A stretch of 64,000 nt of DNA from BNWE01 sp964369545 (GTDB lineage Bacteria > Pseudomonadota > Alphaproteobacteria > UBA3830), in contig CAYJFA010000003.1 in the NCBI GenBank assembly GCA_964369545.1, positions 62,001 through 126,000 on the forward strand, in the 5' to 3' direction. The translations under genes and the position numbers were made by a program. How positions within the stretch are numbered: the first letter of the stretch is position 1; each line of letters begins with the position of its first letter. Below, in pieces: positions 35,087-44,072 of this stretch. The notes under the pieces are model-generated. The model ran no database searches and was not told the origin of the DNA. It was given only the letters and a program-made list of their open reading frames with translations.

Positions 35087-36879
35087 AATCGTTAATAAGA
35101 AATTTCGCTATCATCGCTCATATTGATCATGGAAAATCTACGCTTGCAGACAGATTGATTCAGTTTTGCGGAGCTGTCGATACACGAGAATTTCGTGGCC
35201 AAATACTCGACTCTATGGATATTGAACGCGAACGTGGAATTACCATAAAGGCGCAGACCGTAAGACTGAACTATAAAGCGCAGGATGGGCAGACGTATCA
35301 AATAAATCTTATGGATACTCCAGGACATGTTGATTTTGCTTATGAAGTCAGCAGATCTCTTGCCGCATGTGAGGGATCAATACTTGTTGTCGACGCGACG
35401 CAAGGCGTTGAAGCTCAAACTCTTGCAAATGTTTATCAAGCTTTAGAGCATGATCATGAGATTATCGTTGTTTTAAATAAAATTGATCTTCCTGCTGCAG
35501 ATGTCGAAAAAGTCAAATTACAAATCGAAGATGTAATCGGATTGGATTGCTCAGATGCTGTTTATGTGTCTGCGAAAATGGGTACGGGTATAGAAGATGT
35601 TTTGGAAGCATTAGTAAAGCGTTTACCATCTCCAAAAGGGGATGAATCAGCTCCATTAAAAGCTCTTCTTGTTGATAGCTGGTATGATCCGTACATGGGA
35701 GTAGTAACGCTTGTTCGCGTCAAGGATGGTGTTATCAAGTCAGGCATGAAAGTAAAATTAATGGCTGCAAAAATGACATATGTTGTTGAAAAAGTGGGAA
35801 TTTTTACTCCAAAACCTATAGAAATCCCAGAACTGAAAGCTGGAGAAATCGGATATATTATTGCGGGGATCAAAAGTGTTGGTGACGCGCGTGTCGGCGA
35901 TACAATTACTCAAGAAAACAGGGCAGCTGCCGAGCCTCTTGCTGGGTTCAAACCATGTATTCCAGTAGTTTTTTGCAGTATGTTCCCTGTTGATACAGTT
36001 GATTACTCGAAATTAAAGGATAGTTTGGTAAAACTTCAGTTAAATGATGCGAGTTTTTCTTTTGAGCCGGAAACATCACAGGCGCTGGGCTTTGGATTTA
36101 GATGTGGTTTTCTCGGGTTGTTACACCTTGAAGTTATCGAAGAAAGGCTTGAACGTGAATATAATTTAGATCTCGTCACAACCGCTCCAAGTGTCGTATA
36201 CAAGATACATTTAAGTAATGATCAGATTATGGATATGCATAATCCCGCCGATATGCCGGATCCTAGCAAAATAGATTTTATTGAAGAGCCGTGGATTATC
36301 GCCAAAATAATCGTTCCAGATGAATATCTTGGAAATATACTTGCTTTATGCGAAGAAAAGCGAGGTATTCAACAAGACCTTACATATGTTGGATCTCGCG
36401 TTTTAGTCGAATACAAATTGCCATTGAATGAAATCGTTTACGATTTTTATGATCGTTTAAAGTCTATCAGTAAAGGATATGCTAGTTTCGATTACAATTT
36501 GCATGGATATGAGCAGGAAGATCTTGTAAAAATGACGATTCTTATTAACGGAGAACAAGTCGACGCACTGGCAATGATTGTTCACAAGAAAAACGCTGAA
36601 TATCGAGGAAGATTGTTGTGTGAACGCTTGAAGGATCTTATACCAAGACATATGTTTAAGATACCTATACAAGCGGCGATTGGTGGAAAAGTTATTGCAA
36701 GAGAAACGATTGCGGCGTTCAGAAAAGATGTTACTGCAAAATGTTATGGCGGAGATATTTCCAGAAAACGCAAGCTTCTTGATAAGCAAAAAGAAGGAAA
36801 GAAAAAAATGCGTGAAATCGGAAATGTCAAAATCCCGCATGGAACTTTTCTTTCCGCTCTAAAAATGAATAAAGAATGA
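35083..36879 (+). CDS. lepA: Elongation factor 4 (LepA)
   Basis: LepA is a ribosome-associated GTPase implicated in back-translocation and ribosome assembly. The GTP-binding motifs are intact: AHIDHGKSTLADR (G1), ERGITIKAQ (switch I), DTPGHVDF (G3) and NKIDLPAAD (G4). The LepA-specific C-terminal domain is present (GGDISRKRKLLDKQKEGKKK, then NVKIPHGTFLSAL). Full length at 598 residues. It overlaps pheT and rluB by four bases on either side, so translation is probably coupled. Confidence 0.98.
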   Translation: MKSLIRNFAIIAHIDHGKSTLADRLIQFCGAVDTREFRGQILDSMDIERERGITIKAQTVRLNYKAQDGQTYQINLMDTPGHVDFAYEVSRSLAACEGSILVVDATQGVEAQTLANVYQALEHDHEIIVVLNKIDLPAADVEKVKLQIEDVIGLDCSDAVYVSAKMGTGIEDVLEALVKRLPSPKGDESAPLKALLVDSWYDPYMGVVTLVRVKDGVIKSGMKVKLMAAKMTYVVEKVGIFTPKPIEIPELKAGEIGYIIAGIKSVGDARVGDTITQENRAAAEPLAGFKPCIPVVFCSMFPVDTVDYSKLKDSLVKLQLNDASFSFEPETSQALGFGFRCGFLGLLHLEVIEERLEREYNLDLVTTAPSVVYKIHLSNDQIMDMHNPADMPDPSKIDFIEEPWIIAKIIVPDEYLGNILALCEEKRGIQQDLTYVGSRVLVEYKLPLNEIVYDFYDRLKSISKGYASFDYNLHGYEQEDLVKMTILINGEQVDALAMIVHKKNAEYRGRLLCERLKDLIPRHMFKIPIQAAIGGKVIARETIAAFRKDVTAKCYGGDISRKRKLLDKQKEGKKKMREIGNVKIPHGTFLSALKMNKE

Positions 36880-37610
36880 TCGGAATCAGGTTAGCTAAGA
36901 AGATAGCAGAAAGCGGAATAGCTTCACGTCGAGAAGCTGAAAGATTAATAGAATCAGGATATGTTACCGTTGATGGGGAAACTGTGACAACTCCTGTTTT
37001 TTTTGTGACAGATAAAAATGTCATTTGTGTAGATAAAAAACAAATATCAAAAAAAACCGATGAAATTATCATTTGGAAATTTTATAAACCCAAGGGTGTT
37101 ATAACTTCTAAAAAAGATAATCGAAATCGTAAAACGGTTTTCGATTTTTTCGATGAAAAGAACGATAGATTACTGTATATTGGAAGGCTGGATTACAACT
37201 CAGAAGGGTTGCTGCTATTTACAAATAATGGGGATATCGCTAGAAAAATGGAGCTTCCCAGCACCGCTTTAAAAAGAATATACAAAGCACGAATTTTCGG
37301 TCATCTATCCAATGACGCAATACAACAAATAAAACATGGAATAATGATAGATGAAATAAAGTATGGGCCTGTGGATGTAAAAGTAGATAAACAGGACCTT
37401 TCTATAAAAAGCGCTAATAGTTGGATAACAGTCACTCTATCTGAAGGAAAAAATCGTGAAATCCGAAAAATTATGAAGCACTTTGGATGTATAGTGAATA
37501 AATTGATTCGTATTAACTACGGGCCCTTTAATTTGGAAAATCTTAAACCAGGAGAAATATTACAAGCAAACAAACGTGATGTAGAAAAGTTTGCGAAATC
37601 ATTGCTTTAA
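36876..37610 (+). CDS. 23S rRNA pseudouridine synthase, RluB/RsuA family
   Basis: The enzyme isomerises uridine in rRNA. An N-terminal S4 domain (RLAKKIAESGIASRREAERL) is followed by the catalytic domain with GRLDYNSEGLLLFTN, which holds the catalytic Asp, and EGKNREIRKIM. These motifs define the RsuA/RluB/RluE/RluF group; RluB is the likeliest member from length (244 residues) and the S4 domain, but the exact target base is not certain. It overlaps lepA as ATGA and is convergent with ssrA. Confidence 0.92.
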   Translation: MIGIRLAKKIAESGIASRREAERLIESGYVTVDGETVTTPVFFVTDKNVICVDKKQISKKTDEIIIWKFYKPKGVITSKKDNRNRKTVFDFFDEKNDRLLYIGRLDYNSEGLLLFTNNGDIARKMELPSTALKRIYKARIFGHLSNDAIQQIKHGIMIDEIKYGPVDVKVDKQDLSIKSANSWITVTLSEGKNREIRKIMKHFGCIVNKLIRINYGPFNLENLKPGEILQANKRDVEKFAKSLL

Positions 37611-37630
37611 GATTAATTATTGATTTTTTA

Positions 37631-37931
37631 AGCGGGGGCTTTCTGTTGCCCGGCACCCCCAACCGCGTTTACTCAAATTAAGCAGCCATAACAGCGTTCG
37701 CTGCGACTTCAAAATTATCGTTACATGCGTAAACATTATCGTTCGCATTTATATTGTTTTGGTTTTATAACGTAAACCATCACGAGTAAAAATCGAGTTT
37801 TTCAACGTGTGTCGAATCTATTCATCCCCATATTAATACTCTCATTTTCTGGTGGAGATGCCGGGCTCTGCCCCCGGGTCCACATCGCCTATTTATCACG
37901 ATGTTTATTACCATAGCTATATCTCTATAGC
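37631..37931 (-). ncRNA. ssrA: tmRNA, permuted two-piece alphaproteobacterial form
   Basis: tmRNA rescues stalled ribosomes and tags proteins for degradation. On the minus strand the acceptor piece comes first and ends CATCTCCACCA (37860-37850, CCA encoded) after a T-arm-like stem CCGGG/CCCGG. A 20-base spacer (37849-37830) follows, and then the coding piece starts GGGGATGAATAGATTCGAC (from 37829). GGGGATG pairs with CATCTCC, with a G-U pair at the third position, the identity element for alanine charging. The tag frame runs from 37746 to 37681 and stops at TAA (37680-37678). It encodes 22 residues that begin ANDNVYAC and end AANAVMAA. A pseudoknot-like GC-rich hairpin closes the 3' end. Outer ends are estimates. 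Confidence 0.93.
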
Positions 37932-37937
37932 GTATTT

Positions 37938-37946
37938 ATTATAACA
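37938..37946 (-). promoter_or_regulatory. Extended -10 promoter element of ssrA
   Basis: The minus strand reads TGTTATAAT, a perfect TATAAT hexamer (37943-37938) with the extended TGn, about seven bases before the estimated 5' end of the tmRNA acceptor piece. No convincing -35 hexamer is seen at 17 bases. This gives ssrA its own promoter downstream of rsh. Confidence 0.6.
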
Positions 37947-37988
37947 CAATATTTGTTAATAGAATAACAATTTGAAAATATATAAAGT

Positions 37989-40073
37989 TTATAAGCGCCT
38001 TACTGAACGCACATTTGTGCATGTTCTAAGAGCGGCTTGAATTTCTCCTAAATGGATGATGTCATTTACCTTTATATCGACCAATAAATCGAAAAAATCA
38101 ACAGATCGATGTTCAACTTTTATGTTGGTTATACTTGCGCCATTCGAGCTTATAATGTTGGTCATTATTGCGAAACTTTCGGTTTTATTGGAAATCACTA
38201 TCCGCAATCTTGAAATAAAAGCGACTTCTATTTCATCATTTTTATTCCATTTTACTCTTATAAAGATATTTTTATCTTTCGAAATATGATCGCAACTAGT
38301 CTGATGAATGACTAACCCTTTTTGCGGTACAAAAATACCGATGATTTTATCACCAAGTATTGGATGGCAGCACTCTCCAAAATGAATGGCGATTCCCGGC
38401 GTGAAATCCATTAGGCAAACAGCTGTTTCGTTTGAAATTTTATAGTTTCCTTTTTCGGATATCATCATACGCACGCTATTTAATGATATAATTCCCTTAC
38501 CTACGTTATAGTAGAATCTTTTTAGTGAATTGCAGGAAAAATTTTTATATTGTATCAAGTTCTCTGAAAATGTGATATCTAACATCGAAAAGATATTGTT
38601 TACTAGTTGTTCACCAAGGATGATAAATTCGGCTTTTTCTTGGGTTTTTATGAATTTTTTGATGCAGGATTTCGCTTTTCCTGTTATAACAAATCTTTCC
38701 CAAGATGCATCAGGATGCTGATAAGGCGATGTAGTAATGTCAACTTGATCGCCGTTTTTAAGCGTTGTTTTCAATGGAACCATTTTCCCATTTATTCTCG
38801 CTCCAATACAAGTATTTCCAATAGACGTATGAATTTCGTATGCAAAATCAATGGCAGTTGCTCCGCGTGGAAGCGTTATTAAATCACCTGCTGGAGTGAA
38901 GCAAAAAACTTCATTATCAAACATCTCCAACTTTGAATTATCCATTACTTCCTCTGGAGTAGTGGAATTTTGTAAAATAGTCAGTAGACTTTTAATCCAG
39001 TTATATTTTTTTGATTCTTCTCTATGAGGAATAACTTCTCCTTCTTTATATGACCAGTGAATGGCAACGCCTTCATCGGCAACGCGATGCATTTCTTCAG
39101 TTCTTATCTGTATTTCAATTCTCTGCTTAAACGGTCCGATAACTGTTGTGTGCAAAGATCTGTAATTATTCAGTTTCGGTATGCTAATATAATCTTTAAA
39201 TCGTCCAGGCATTATTTGAAAATTAGTATGGATGACCCCAAGGGCCAAATAACATTGTTCTACAGTTTTTACTACTATTCTAAACGCGATAATATCGTTG
39301 ATTTGTTCAAGTGTAACGTTGCGTTTTTGCATTTTTTTCCAGATGGAATACGCTTTTTTTTCTCTTCCATTAATGACTGCTTCAATTCCAGCGTCTTTGA
39401 AAACTATGTTTAGCTCTTTTACTATATTTTGGACAAAGTTTTCATCTTTACTTCTTATTTGCTCCAATCTCATGGAAATTGCGCTGTACTCGCTTGGATG
39501 CAGATTGTAAAAGGCGATATCTTCAATTTCGTCCTTTATCACATTCATGCCTATTCTTTCCGCAAGAGGAGCATATATTTCGAGTGTTTCAAGGGCGATT
39601 TTTTTCCGTTTTTCGATCGATGTTATATAATTTAAGGTCCGCATATTATGGAGTCTATCCACTAACTTTACTATCAAGACTCTAATATCTTGCGATGTGG
39701 CTAATAGAAATTTTCTAAAATTTTCGGCTTGATGAGCTTTAGATGATGAATAATTTAATTTGGATAATTTTGTAACTCCATCTACGAGAAATGCGATTTC
39801 TGAACCAAATATTTCTTCTAATTCTTCAAAACTAACGCTTGTATCTTCTAAAACATCATGTAAAAGTCCAGTTGCAATACTTGCAACATCCAAGCGCAAC
39901 TCTGCTAATAACCGAGCTACTTCTGCTGGATGATAAAAATATGGAGATCCAGACGCGCGCTTTTGTGTCCCATGAGCTTCCATTGAAAACATATATGCTT
40001 TTTTCAGCAAATCAACATTTGCTTTAGGATCGTATTTTGTTACTAAATTTATAAGCTCAGAGGATGTAATCAC
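37989..40073 (-). CDS. Bifunctional (p)ppGpp synthetase/hydrolase, Rsh (RelA/SpoT)
   Basis: Rsh makes and degrades the alarmone (p)ppGpp. The N-terminal HD hydrolase domain is intact (H72-D73 in GLLHDVLEDT; also LVDRLHNMRTL). The synthetase domain has YSIWKKM, IMPGRFKDYISIPK, YRSLHTTV and EIQIRTEEMHRVADEG, all expected to be active. TGS (ITLPRGATAIDFAYEIH), a zinc-finger/CC region and an ACT domain follow. It is probably the only long Rsh of the genome. Translation starts at GTG 40073 with a weak ribosome binding site. It lies upstream of ssrA on the same strand. Confidence 0.93.
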   Translation of the reverse strand: MITSSELINLVTKYDPKANVDLLKKAYMFSMEAHGTQKRASGSPYFYHPAEVARLLAELRLDVASIATGLLHDVLEDTSVSFEELEEIFGSEIAFLVDGVTKLSKLNYSSSKAHQAENFRKFLLATSQDIRVLIVKLVDRLHNMRTLNYITSIEKRKKIALETLEIYAPLAERIGMNVIKDEIEDIAFYNLHPSEYSAISMRLEQIRSKDENFVQNIVKELNIVFKDAGIEAVINGREKKAYSIWKKMQKRNVTLEQINDIIAFRIVVKTVEQCYLALGVIHTNFQIMPGRFKDYISIPKLNNYRSLHTTVIGPFKQRIEIQIRTEEMHRVADEGVAIHWSYKEGEVIPHREESKKYNWIKSLLTILQNSTTPEEVMDNSKLEMFDNEVFCFTPAGDLITLPRGATAIDFAYEIHTSIGNTCIGARINGKMVPLKTTLKNGDQVDITTSPYQHPDASWERFVITGKAKSCIKKFIKTQEKAEFIILGEQLVNNIFSMLDITFSENLIQYKNFSCNSLKRFYYNVGKGIISLNSVRMMISEKGNYKISNETAVCLMDFTPGIAIHFGECCHPILGDKIIGIFVPQKGLVIHQTSCDHISKDKNIFIRVKWNKNDEIEVAFISRLRIVISNKTESFAIMTNIISSNGASITNIKVEHRSVDFFDLLVDIKVNDIIHLGEIQAALRTCTNVRSVRRL

Positions 40074-40362
40074 TTTCTAATAAATACTCCAGCGAAGGAA
40101 TAATTATTATAGCGAAACGAATAATCAAATGAAATTCATCCGCACAATTTTTTATTAAAAAACTATTGAGTACGAAAACACTTAGCCTAATATTTACATG
40201 ACCTGTAGAATAGTGCTAGTGGAAGAATGAAAATGAAGCTATGAAGTAATATATCCAGAATAGTATACATTACAATCCCCTATAATATTTTTATCTATTT
40301 TTTATAATGTAGTTTAGCTTACTAAATTGCTATTATTTATTCAATACTGTATGAAAATCAAT

Positions 40363-40644
40363 CTAAGCAGATTTGTTGGCCAGTAATTTTTTTAATCTTA
40401 CAAATTTATTTGAAAGCAAGCAATCGCAAGTATTAATCAAGTAGCTATCAATGCCGCCCTTTTTTTCGATGGAACGAATTGCGTTGGTGGATAATCTAAT
40501 TTTTACTAAAGTTCCTAGTTTATCACTTAAAAAAGACACCTTCTGTAGGTTTGGCATAAATCTACGCTTAGTTTTGTTATTCGCGTGGCTTACTTTATGA
40601 CCATACTGAATTTTCTTCCCTGTTAACGGGCAAACTTTAGACAT
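40363..40644 (-). CDS. rpmB: 50S ribosomal protein L28
   Basis: L28 is a small protein of the large ribosomal subunit. The N terminus MSKVCPLTGKKIQYGHKVSH and the basic segment NNKTKRRFMPNLQ are the family signature. The ATG at 40644 is selected over a Met 12 codons upstream because L28 proteins start with this Ser-Lys-x-Cys sequence and AAGGA lies ahead of it. Length 93 residues is within the normal range. Confidence 0.95.
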   Translation of the reverse strand: MSKVCPLTGKKIQYGHKVSHANNKTKRRFMPNLQKVSFLSDKLGTLVKIRLSTNAIRSIEKKGGIDSYLINTCDCLLSNKFVRLKKLLANKSA

Positions 40645-41088
40645 AATCCGATATCCTTTTAAAAACGAAAACAGTAGCATTTAAATAGCATGCAGAATTA
40701 AGAATGTCAAGGGATGCTACATTAGGATTTGCCCAATTAATATGTATGTTAATAGAGGCTGTTTGATAAAATCTTATAAAGCAAGATTGAGTCGAAAAAC
40801 ATCAACCGTCAGCGATAAGTAGCAAAAAAACAATTTGTTGAAAAAAGATAAAAAACACTGTTCGGCATATGTTTCTAGAAATATCAATAAGATAGATATT
40901 TCACATCTCCGATATTGTCTAATTTGCACAATATCGTTGTTTTTTAAAGATTTTTTAACAAATCTATTGACTTCCTGTAAGATAACCATATATAAATATT
41001 GTCGATAGTTATTGTTTTTCTTATCTTTCAAAATTTTTTGTTGTTTTGTTTATTTTCATTTTTTAATAAGGAAAAGGAGTATATAAGG
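40645..41088. other. Intergenic stretch, 444 bases, possible insertion-element remnant
   Basis: A minus-strand frame of 85 codons (40774-41031) starts without a ribosome binding site and has no recognisable domain. Its C-terminal end is followed, reading outward, by ATTTTATCAAACAGCCTC (rc of 40755-40772), a string like the ends of several insertion sequences. No matching inverted end was found on the other side. The right part should hold the promoter of the gene starting at 41089. Confidence 0.25.
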
Positions 41089-41508
41089 ATGAAAAAAGTT
41101 ATGTTATGTGCGTGTACGGCTGTAGCCCTAATGTTAGGGTTCGGCTTTGAAACTGAAGGGATGGAGTGTCAAAGATTTCATGATATTGATACAACCATTC
41201 ATAGCTCAGCAATAACCAATATTTTTTCTTTTAAACTTAATGAAACCGCTACAAAATTTGAAGTACAACAAACAGGAGAACATTTAGTTTTCAAAAATGA
41301 GGAACTTCTTTCAACACTATTTAGCAATTTCAGAAGTGGTGAAAGGCCAATTGTTCAAGGAGACATGAAAAGAGCACAGGTTGCTGATATACTTATCAAT
41401 TTTTTTGGTACAGACAAAGTGACTTTCCTTGACGGTCGTGATTTACCTTCATATGATCCATTTGCGGGTCTTGGGAGAGTTGTGGCGACCAAGGTTTTTT
41501 TTAAATAA
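41089..41508 (+). CDS. Secreted protein of unknown function (139 aa)
   Basis: An exported protein with a signal peptide MKKVMLCACTAVALMLGFG and a probable cleavage near FETEG, giving a mature N terminus MECQ. The body shows FKNEELLSTLFSNFRSGE and a C terminus that ends GRVVATKVFFK. No family is recognised. The start at ATG 41089 is supported by AAGGAG nine bases upstream, which rules out the longer frame beginning at 40999. A long inverted repeat at 41610-41680 lies beyond its end and may terminate transcription. Confidence 0.75.
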   Translation: MKKVMLCACTAVALMLGFGFETEGMECQRFHDIDTTIHSSAITNIFSFKLNETATKFEVQQTGEHLVFKNEELLSTLFSNFRSGERPIVQGDMKRAQVADILINFFGTDKVTFLDGRDLPSYDPFAGLGRVVATKVFFK

Positions 41509-41609
41509 ATTTATTGAAAAATATGCAACATGATAACTGATACAATAATGGTTATATATGTTAATCTCGGATGAGAATGCAGATTTTTTAAAAAATTCTT
41601 ATTGATATC

Positions 41610-41680
41610 AAAGGGTTCTTCGATTATAGAAAAATTGCTTAAATGCTTAGAGAATTTCCATATAATTGAAGAACTCCTTT
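41610..41680. terminator. Long imperfect hairpin between convergent genes
   Basis: Left arm 41610-41628 (AAAGGGTTCTTCGATTATA) and right arm 41661-41680 (TATAATTGAAGAACTCCTTT) are inverted repeats broken by one base bulge and one G-T mismatch, around a 32-base loop. The right side is followed by TTCTT. It sits between two convergent genes ending at 41508 and 41722, so a bidirectional terminator is the simplest reading; a small mobile or regulatory element is possible. Confidence 0.5.
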
Positions 41681-41721
41681 TTCTTAGACCATAAATTTTC
41701 GCATGAATTGAATTTAATGGT

Positions 41722-42366
41722 TTATTTAACTAGTAAAGCTTCTCCGGCAATAAGATTAAATTGCTCCTCTCCTATAATTAGAATGAAGGTATTCATACAT
41801 TTTTCGAATTCCTTAATATCAATAAATTCATTCGGGTTAGATAGGGGACTTTTTGCCGCAGTGTTGACAGCGCTCTTGATGTTATCTATGAGTTCTAAAA
41901 ATCCCAATCCGATGGCGGGGTCTCTTTTATTCAATTCAACTAGAAATTTACCGATAATTGGCTCAATTATTAGGTCATTTCTAATAATAGAATCCAAAAA
42001 TTTTTCTTGAATTTGAATATCGGTAAGACAGATGTTTCCAGTTCGTAGTATGAATTTTTCTGCATATACTGCCTGTGGAATCTGCGACATTTGTGATATA
42101 GCTTGAGGAGCATTACTAAAAACAGAGGATGCTTTTGTTAGTGATTCTAGTATCACAGTTTCGGCTCTTGACATATTCACTATGTCAGATGTTGTGAATG
42201 GTTCTGTTTTATATCCTTTTATGTAAACTAATGTCGGGTAATTTAGGTGTATCAACTCTGCGCGAACGGGACATTTTTCAATAGATGTATCTCTGCTTAC
42301 TGGCATAATCATAGCATGCATTTCGAAATCTGATAATATTGCTATCGCAAACAAAATCTTTTTCAT
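41722..42366 (-). CDS. Secreted protein of unknown function (214 aa)
   Basis: An exported protein with signal peptide MKKILFAIAILSDFEMHA and likely cleavage before MIMP. The mature part is mostly helical, with no repeats and two Cys. No known domain is seen. An AGGAG ribosome binding site lies upstream of the ATG. It is convergent with the other secreted unknown (41089-41508), forming a pair flanking the long hairpin, and lies downstream of the por operon on the same strand but about 90 bases past its end. Confidence 0.75.
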   Translation of the reverse strand: MKKILFAIAILSDFEMHAMIMPVSRDTSIEKCPVRAELIHLNYPTLVYIKGYKTEPFTTSDIVNMSRAETVILESLTKASSVFSNAPQAISQMSQIPQAVYAEKFILRTGNICLTDIQIQEKFLDSIIRNDLIIEPIIGKFLVELNKRDPAIGLGFLELIDNIKSAVNTAAKSPLSNPNEFIDIKEFEKCMNTFILIIGEEQFNLIAGEALLVK

Positions 42367-42458
42367 AACAATCTCCTATAAAAATTAATTTCAGATTGTT
42401 ATATATTTCATTGAAAAAATACTGTGAAAAAAAACCCAGTAATGTACCTAGGGAAGTA

Positions 42459-44072
42459 TTATTTTGCGGACACCATTTTTATTGCTCCGCATGGACATTC
42501 TGAAGCGCAAATTCCACAACCCTTACAATAATCGTAATTGAATTCCAATGTTCCATCTGGATGCTTTATAACTGCATTGTCTGGACAATATCCATAGCAA
42601 TTATCGCAATGGAAACAATTGCCGCACGAAAAACAACGCTGAGATTCCGAAATGATCTCTTTATCCGACAAAGAAATGTTTTTTTCTTCAAAAGATATAT
42701 CTCCAAGTCTAGAGATTTCATTTCTTGCGTTTTTTTCAAAGTAAGCTGTATTTAATTTTTTGAAACTAGCGACTTCAGGCTTTTTGTTGGCAACGATTTC
42801 TGCGCCGCGTAAATATGCATCAATGCATTTTGCAGCTTTTTTCCCATGACCAATCGCGTTTGTAACAGTTCGTTTGCATGGAACTACATCACCTCCTGCG
42901 AAAATACCTGCTGCTCCGGTCATCATATTTTTATCTATTTCTATGACGCCTTTTTCTGAAACAACAATTCCATCGACTCCATCTAATATGCCTTCATCCA
43001 CTGATTGACCAATAGCAAAGATTACAGAATCTGCTTGTAGTATTTCTGTTTCTCCTGAATTTGAAAGGATATCGCATTCCTCATCGTAATTCATTTTATT
43101 GATAAGAACCTTTTTTCCATCAATCAGGCCGATTGATCGCAGGCATAAAATTTCAATTCCCTCAGAAAGAGCATCTTGAATTTCTGTGTCGTGTGCCGGC
43201 ATGTTATTTATGGTACGTCGATAGATGATTTTTACATTTTCTGCGCCGAGACGTAACGCTGTTCTAGCCGCGTCAATCGCGGTATTTCCTCCACCATAAA
43301 CTAAAACAGTTTTACCCAGATTAGGCAGATTTTTTACATCATCCTCGAGTTTTCGAAACATATCAACAGCATCTAAAACACACGGCTTATTTTTAATTTC
43401 GACGTCGGTTTTTGCTGCTCGATAAGCTCCTATTGAGATGTAAATTGCATCGAAATTTGGAATTTCAGTTCGCAGGTGATTTACATTTTTATTGCAGACT
43501 AATTTTACTCCAATATTCGTAATTCTATTGATTTCAGCGTCCATAACACTACTTGGCAAACGGAATCTCGGAACGCCGTATCTCATCATGCCGCCGGGTT
43601 TCATGTGTGTTTCATATATCGTTACATCATGCCCGATTTTTCTTAAAAAGTATGCGGCTGTAAGTCCGGAAGGACCTGCGCCAATAACAAGAATTCTTTT
43701 TCTGGTTGATATTTCAGGTTTTTCGAAATGCCATTTATTTTCGATAGCAAGATCACCAATTGATCTTTCAATCAAATTGATATTTACAGAACCGTCGAAT
43801 TGCCCTCTGTTACAGGTTTTCTCACATGTGTGATAGCATACACGCCCCATTATTGCTGGGAATGGATTGTCTTGCGTAATGATATTCCATGCTTCATGAA
43901 CTTTCCCTTCTTGAACCAGAGATAACCATTTTTGGATGTTTTCTCCTGCAGGGCATGTAACATTACACGGAGGAAGTCTATCGACATATTCAGGACACAT
44001 TGTTTTCCAGGAACCTGTTTTGTTGTTGAGACTTGTTGCCGGTTTAAGCACTGTTGCAAAAGGTTTAACCAT
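42459..44072 (-). CDS. GltD-like flavoprotein fused to a two-cluster ferredoxin domain (PorD-like)
   Basis: The 537-residue protein joins a glutamate-synthase-small-subunit-like NAD(P)H/FAD oxidoreductase to a C-terminal 2[4Fe-4S] ferredoxin. The N terminus has the Cys cluster CNVTCPAGENI and CYHTCEKTCNRGQ; two dinucleotide-binding motifs follow, VIGAGPSGLTAAY near 130 and LVYGGGNTAIDAA near 260. The C terminus carries CGNCFHCDNCYGYCP and CKGCGICASECPCGAI. As the last gene of the porGAB operon (8-base overlap with porB), it probably replaces the separate delta subunit, passing electrons between ferredoxin clusters and NAD(P). This role is inference from fusion and context. Confidence 0.88.
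   Translation of the reverse strand: MVKPFATVLKPATSLNNKTGSWKTMCPEYVDRLPPCNVTCPAGENIQKWLSLVQEGKVHEAWNIITQDNPFPAIMGRVCYHTCEKTCNRGQFDGSVNINLIERSIGDLAIENKWHFEKPEISTRKRILVIGAGPSGLTAAYFLRKIGHDVTIYETHMKPGGMMRYGVPRFRLPSSVMDAEINRITNIGVKLVCNKNVNHLRTEIPNFDAIYISIGAYRAAKTDVEIKNKPCVLDAVDMFRKLEDDVKNLPNLGKTVLVYGGGNTAIDAARTALRLGAENVKIIYRRTINNMPAHDTEIQDALSEGIEILCLRSIGLIDGKKVLINKMNYDEECDILSNSGETEILQADSVIFAIGQSVDEGILDGVDGIVVSEKGVIEIDKNMMTGAAGIFAGGDVVPCKRTVTNAIGHGKKAAKCIDAYLRGAEIVANKKPEVASFKKLNTAYFEKNARNEISRLGDISFEEKNISLSDKEIISESQRCFSCGNCFHCDNCYGYCPDNAVIKHPDGTLEFNYDYCKGCGICASECPCGAIKMVSAK

Noticed and set aside
40774..41031. 85-codon minus-strand frame as a gene
   Set aside because: No ribosome binding site, no recognisable domain, skewed composition; kept only as a possible insertion-element trace.
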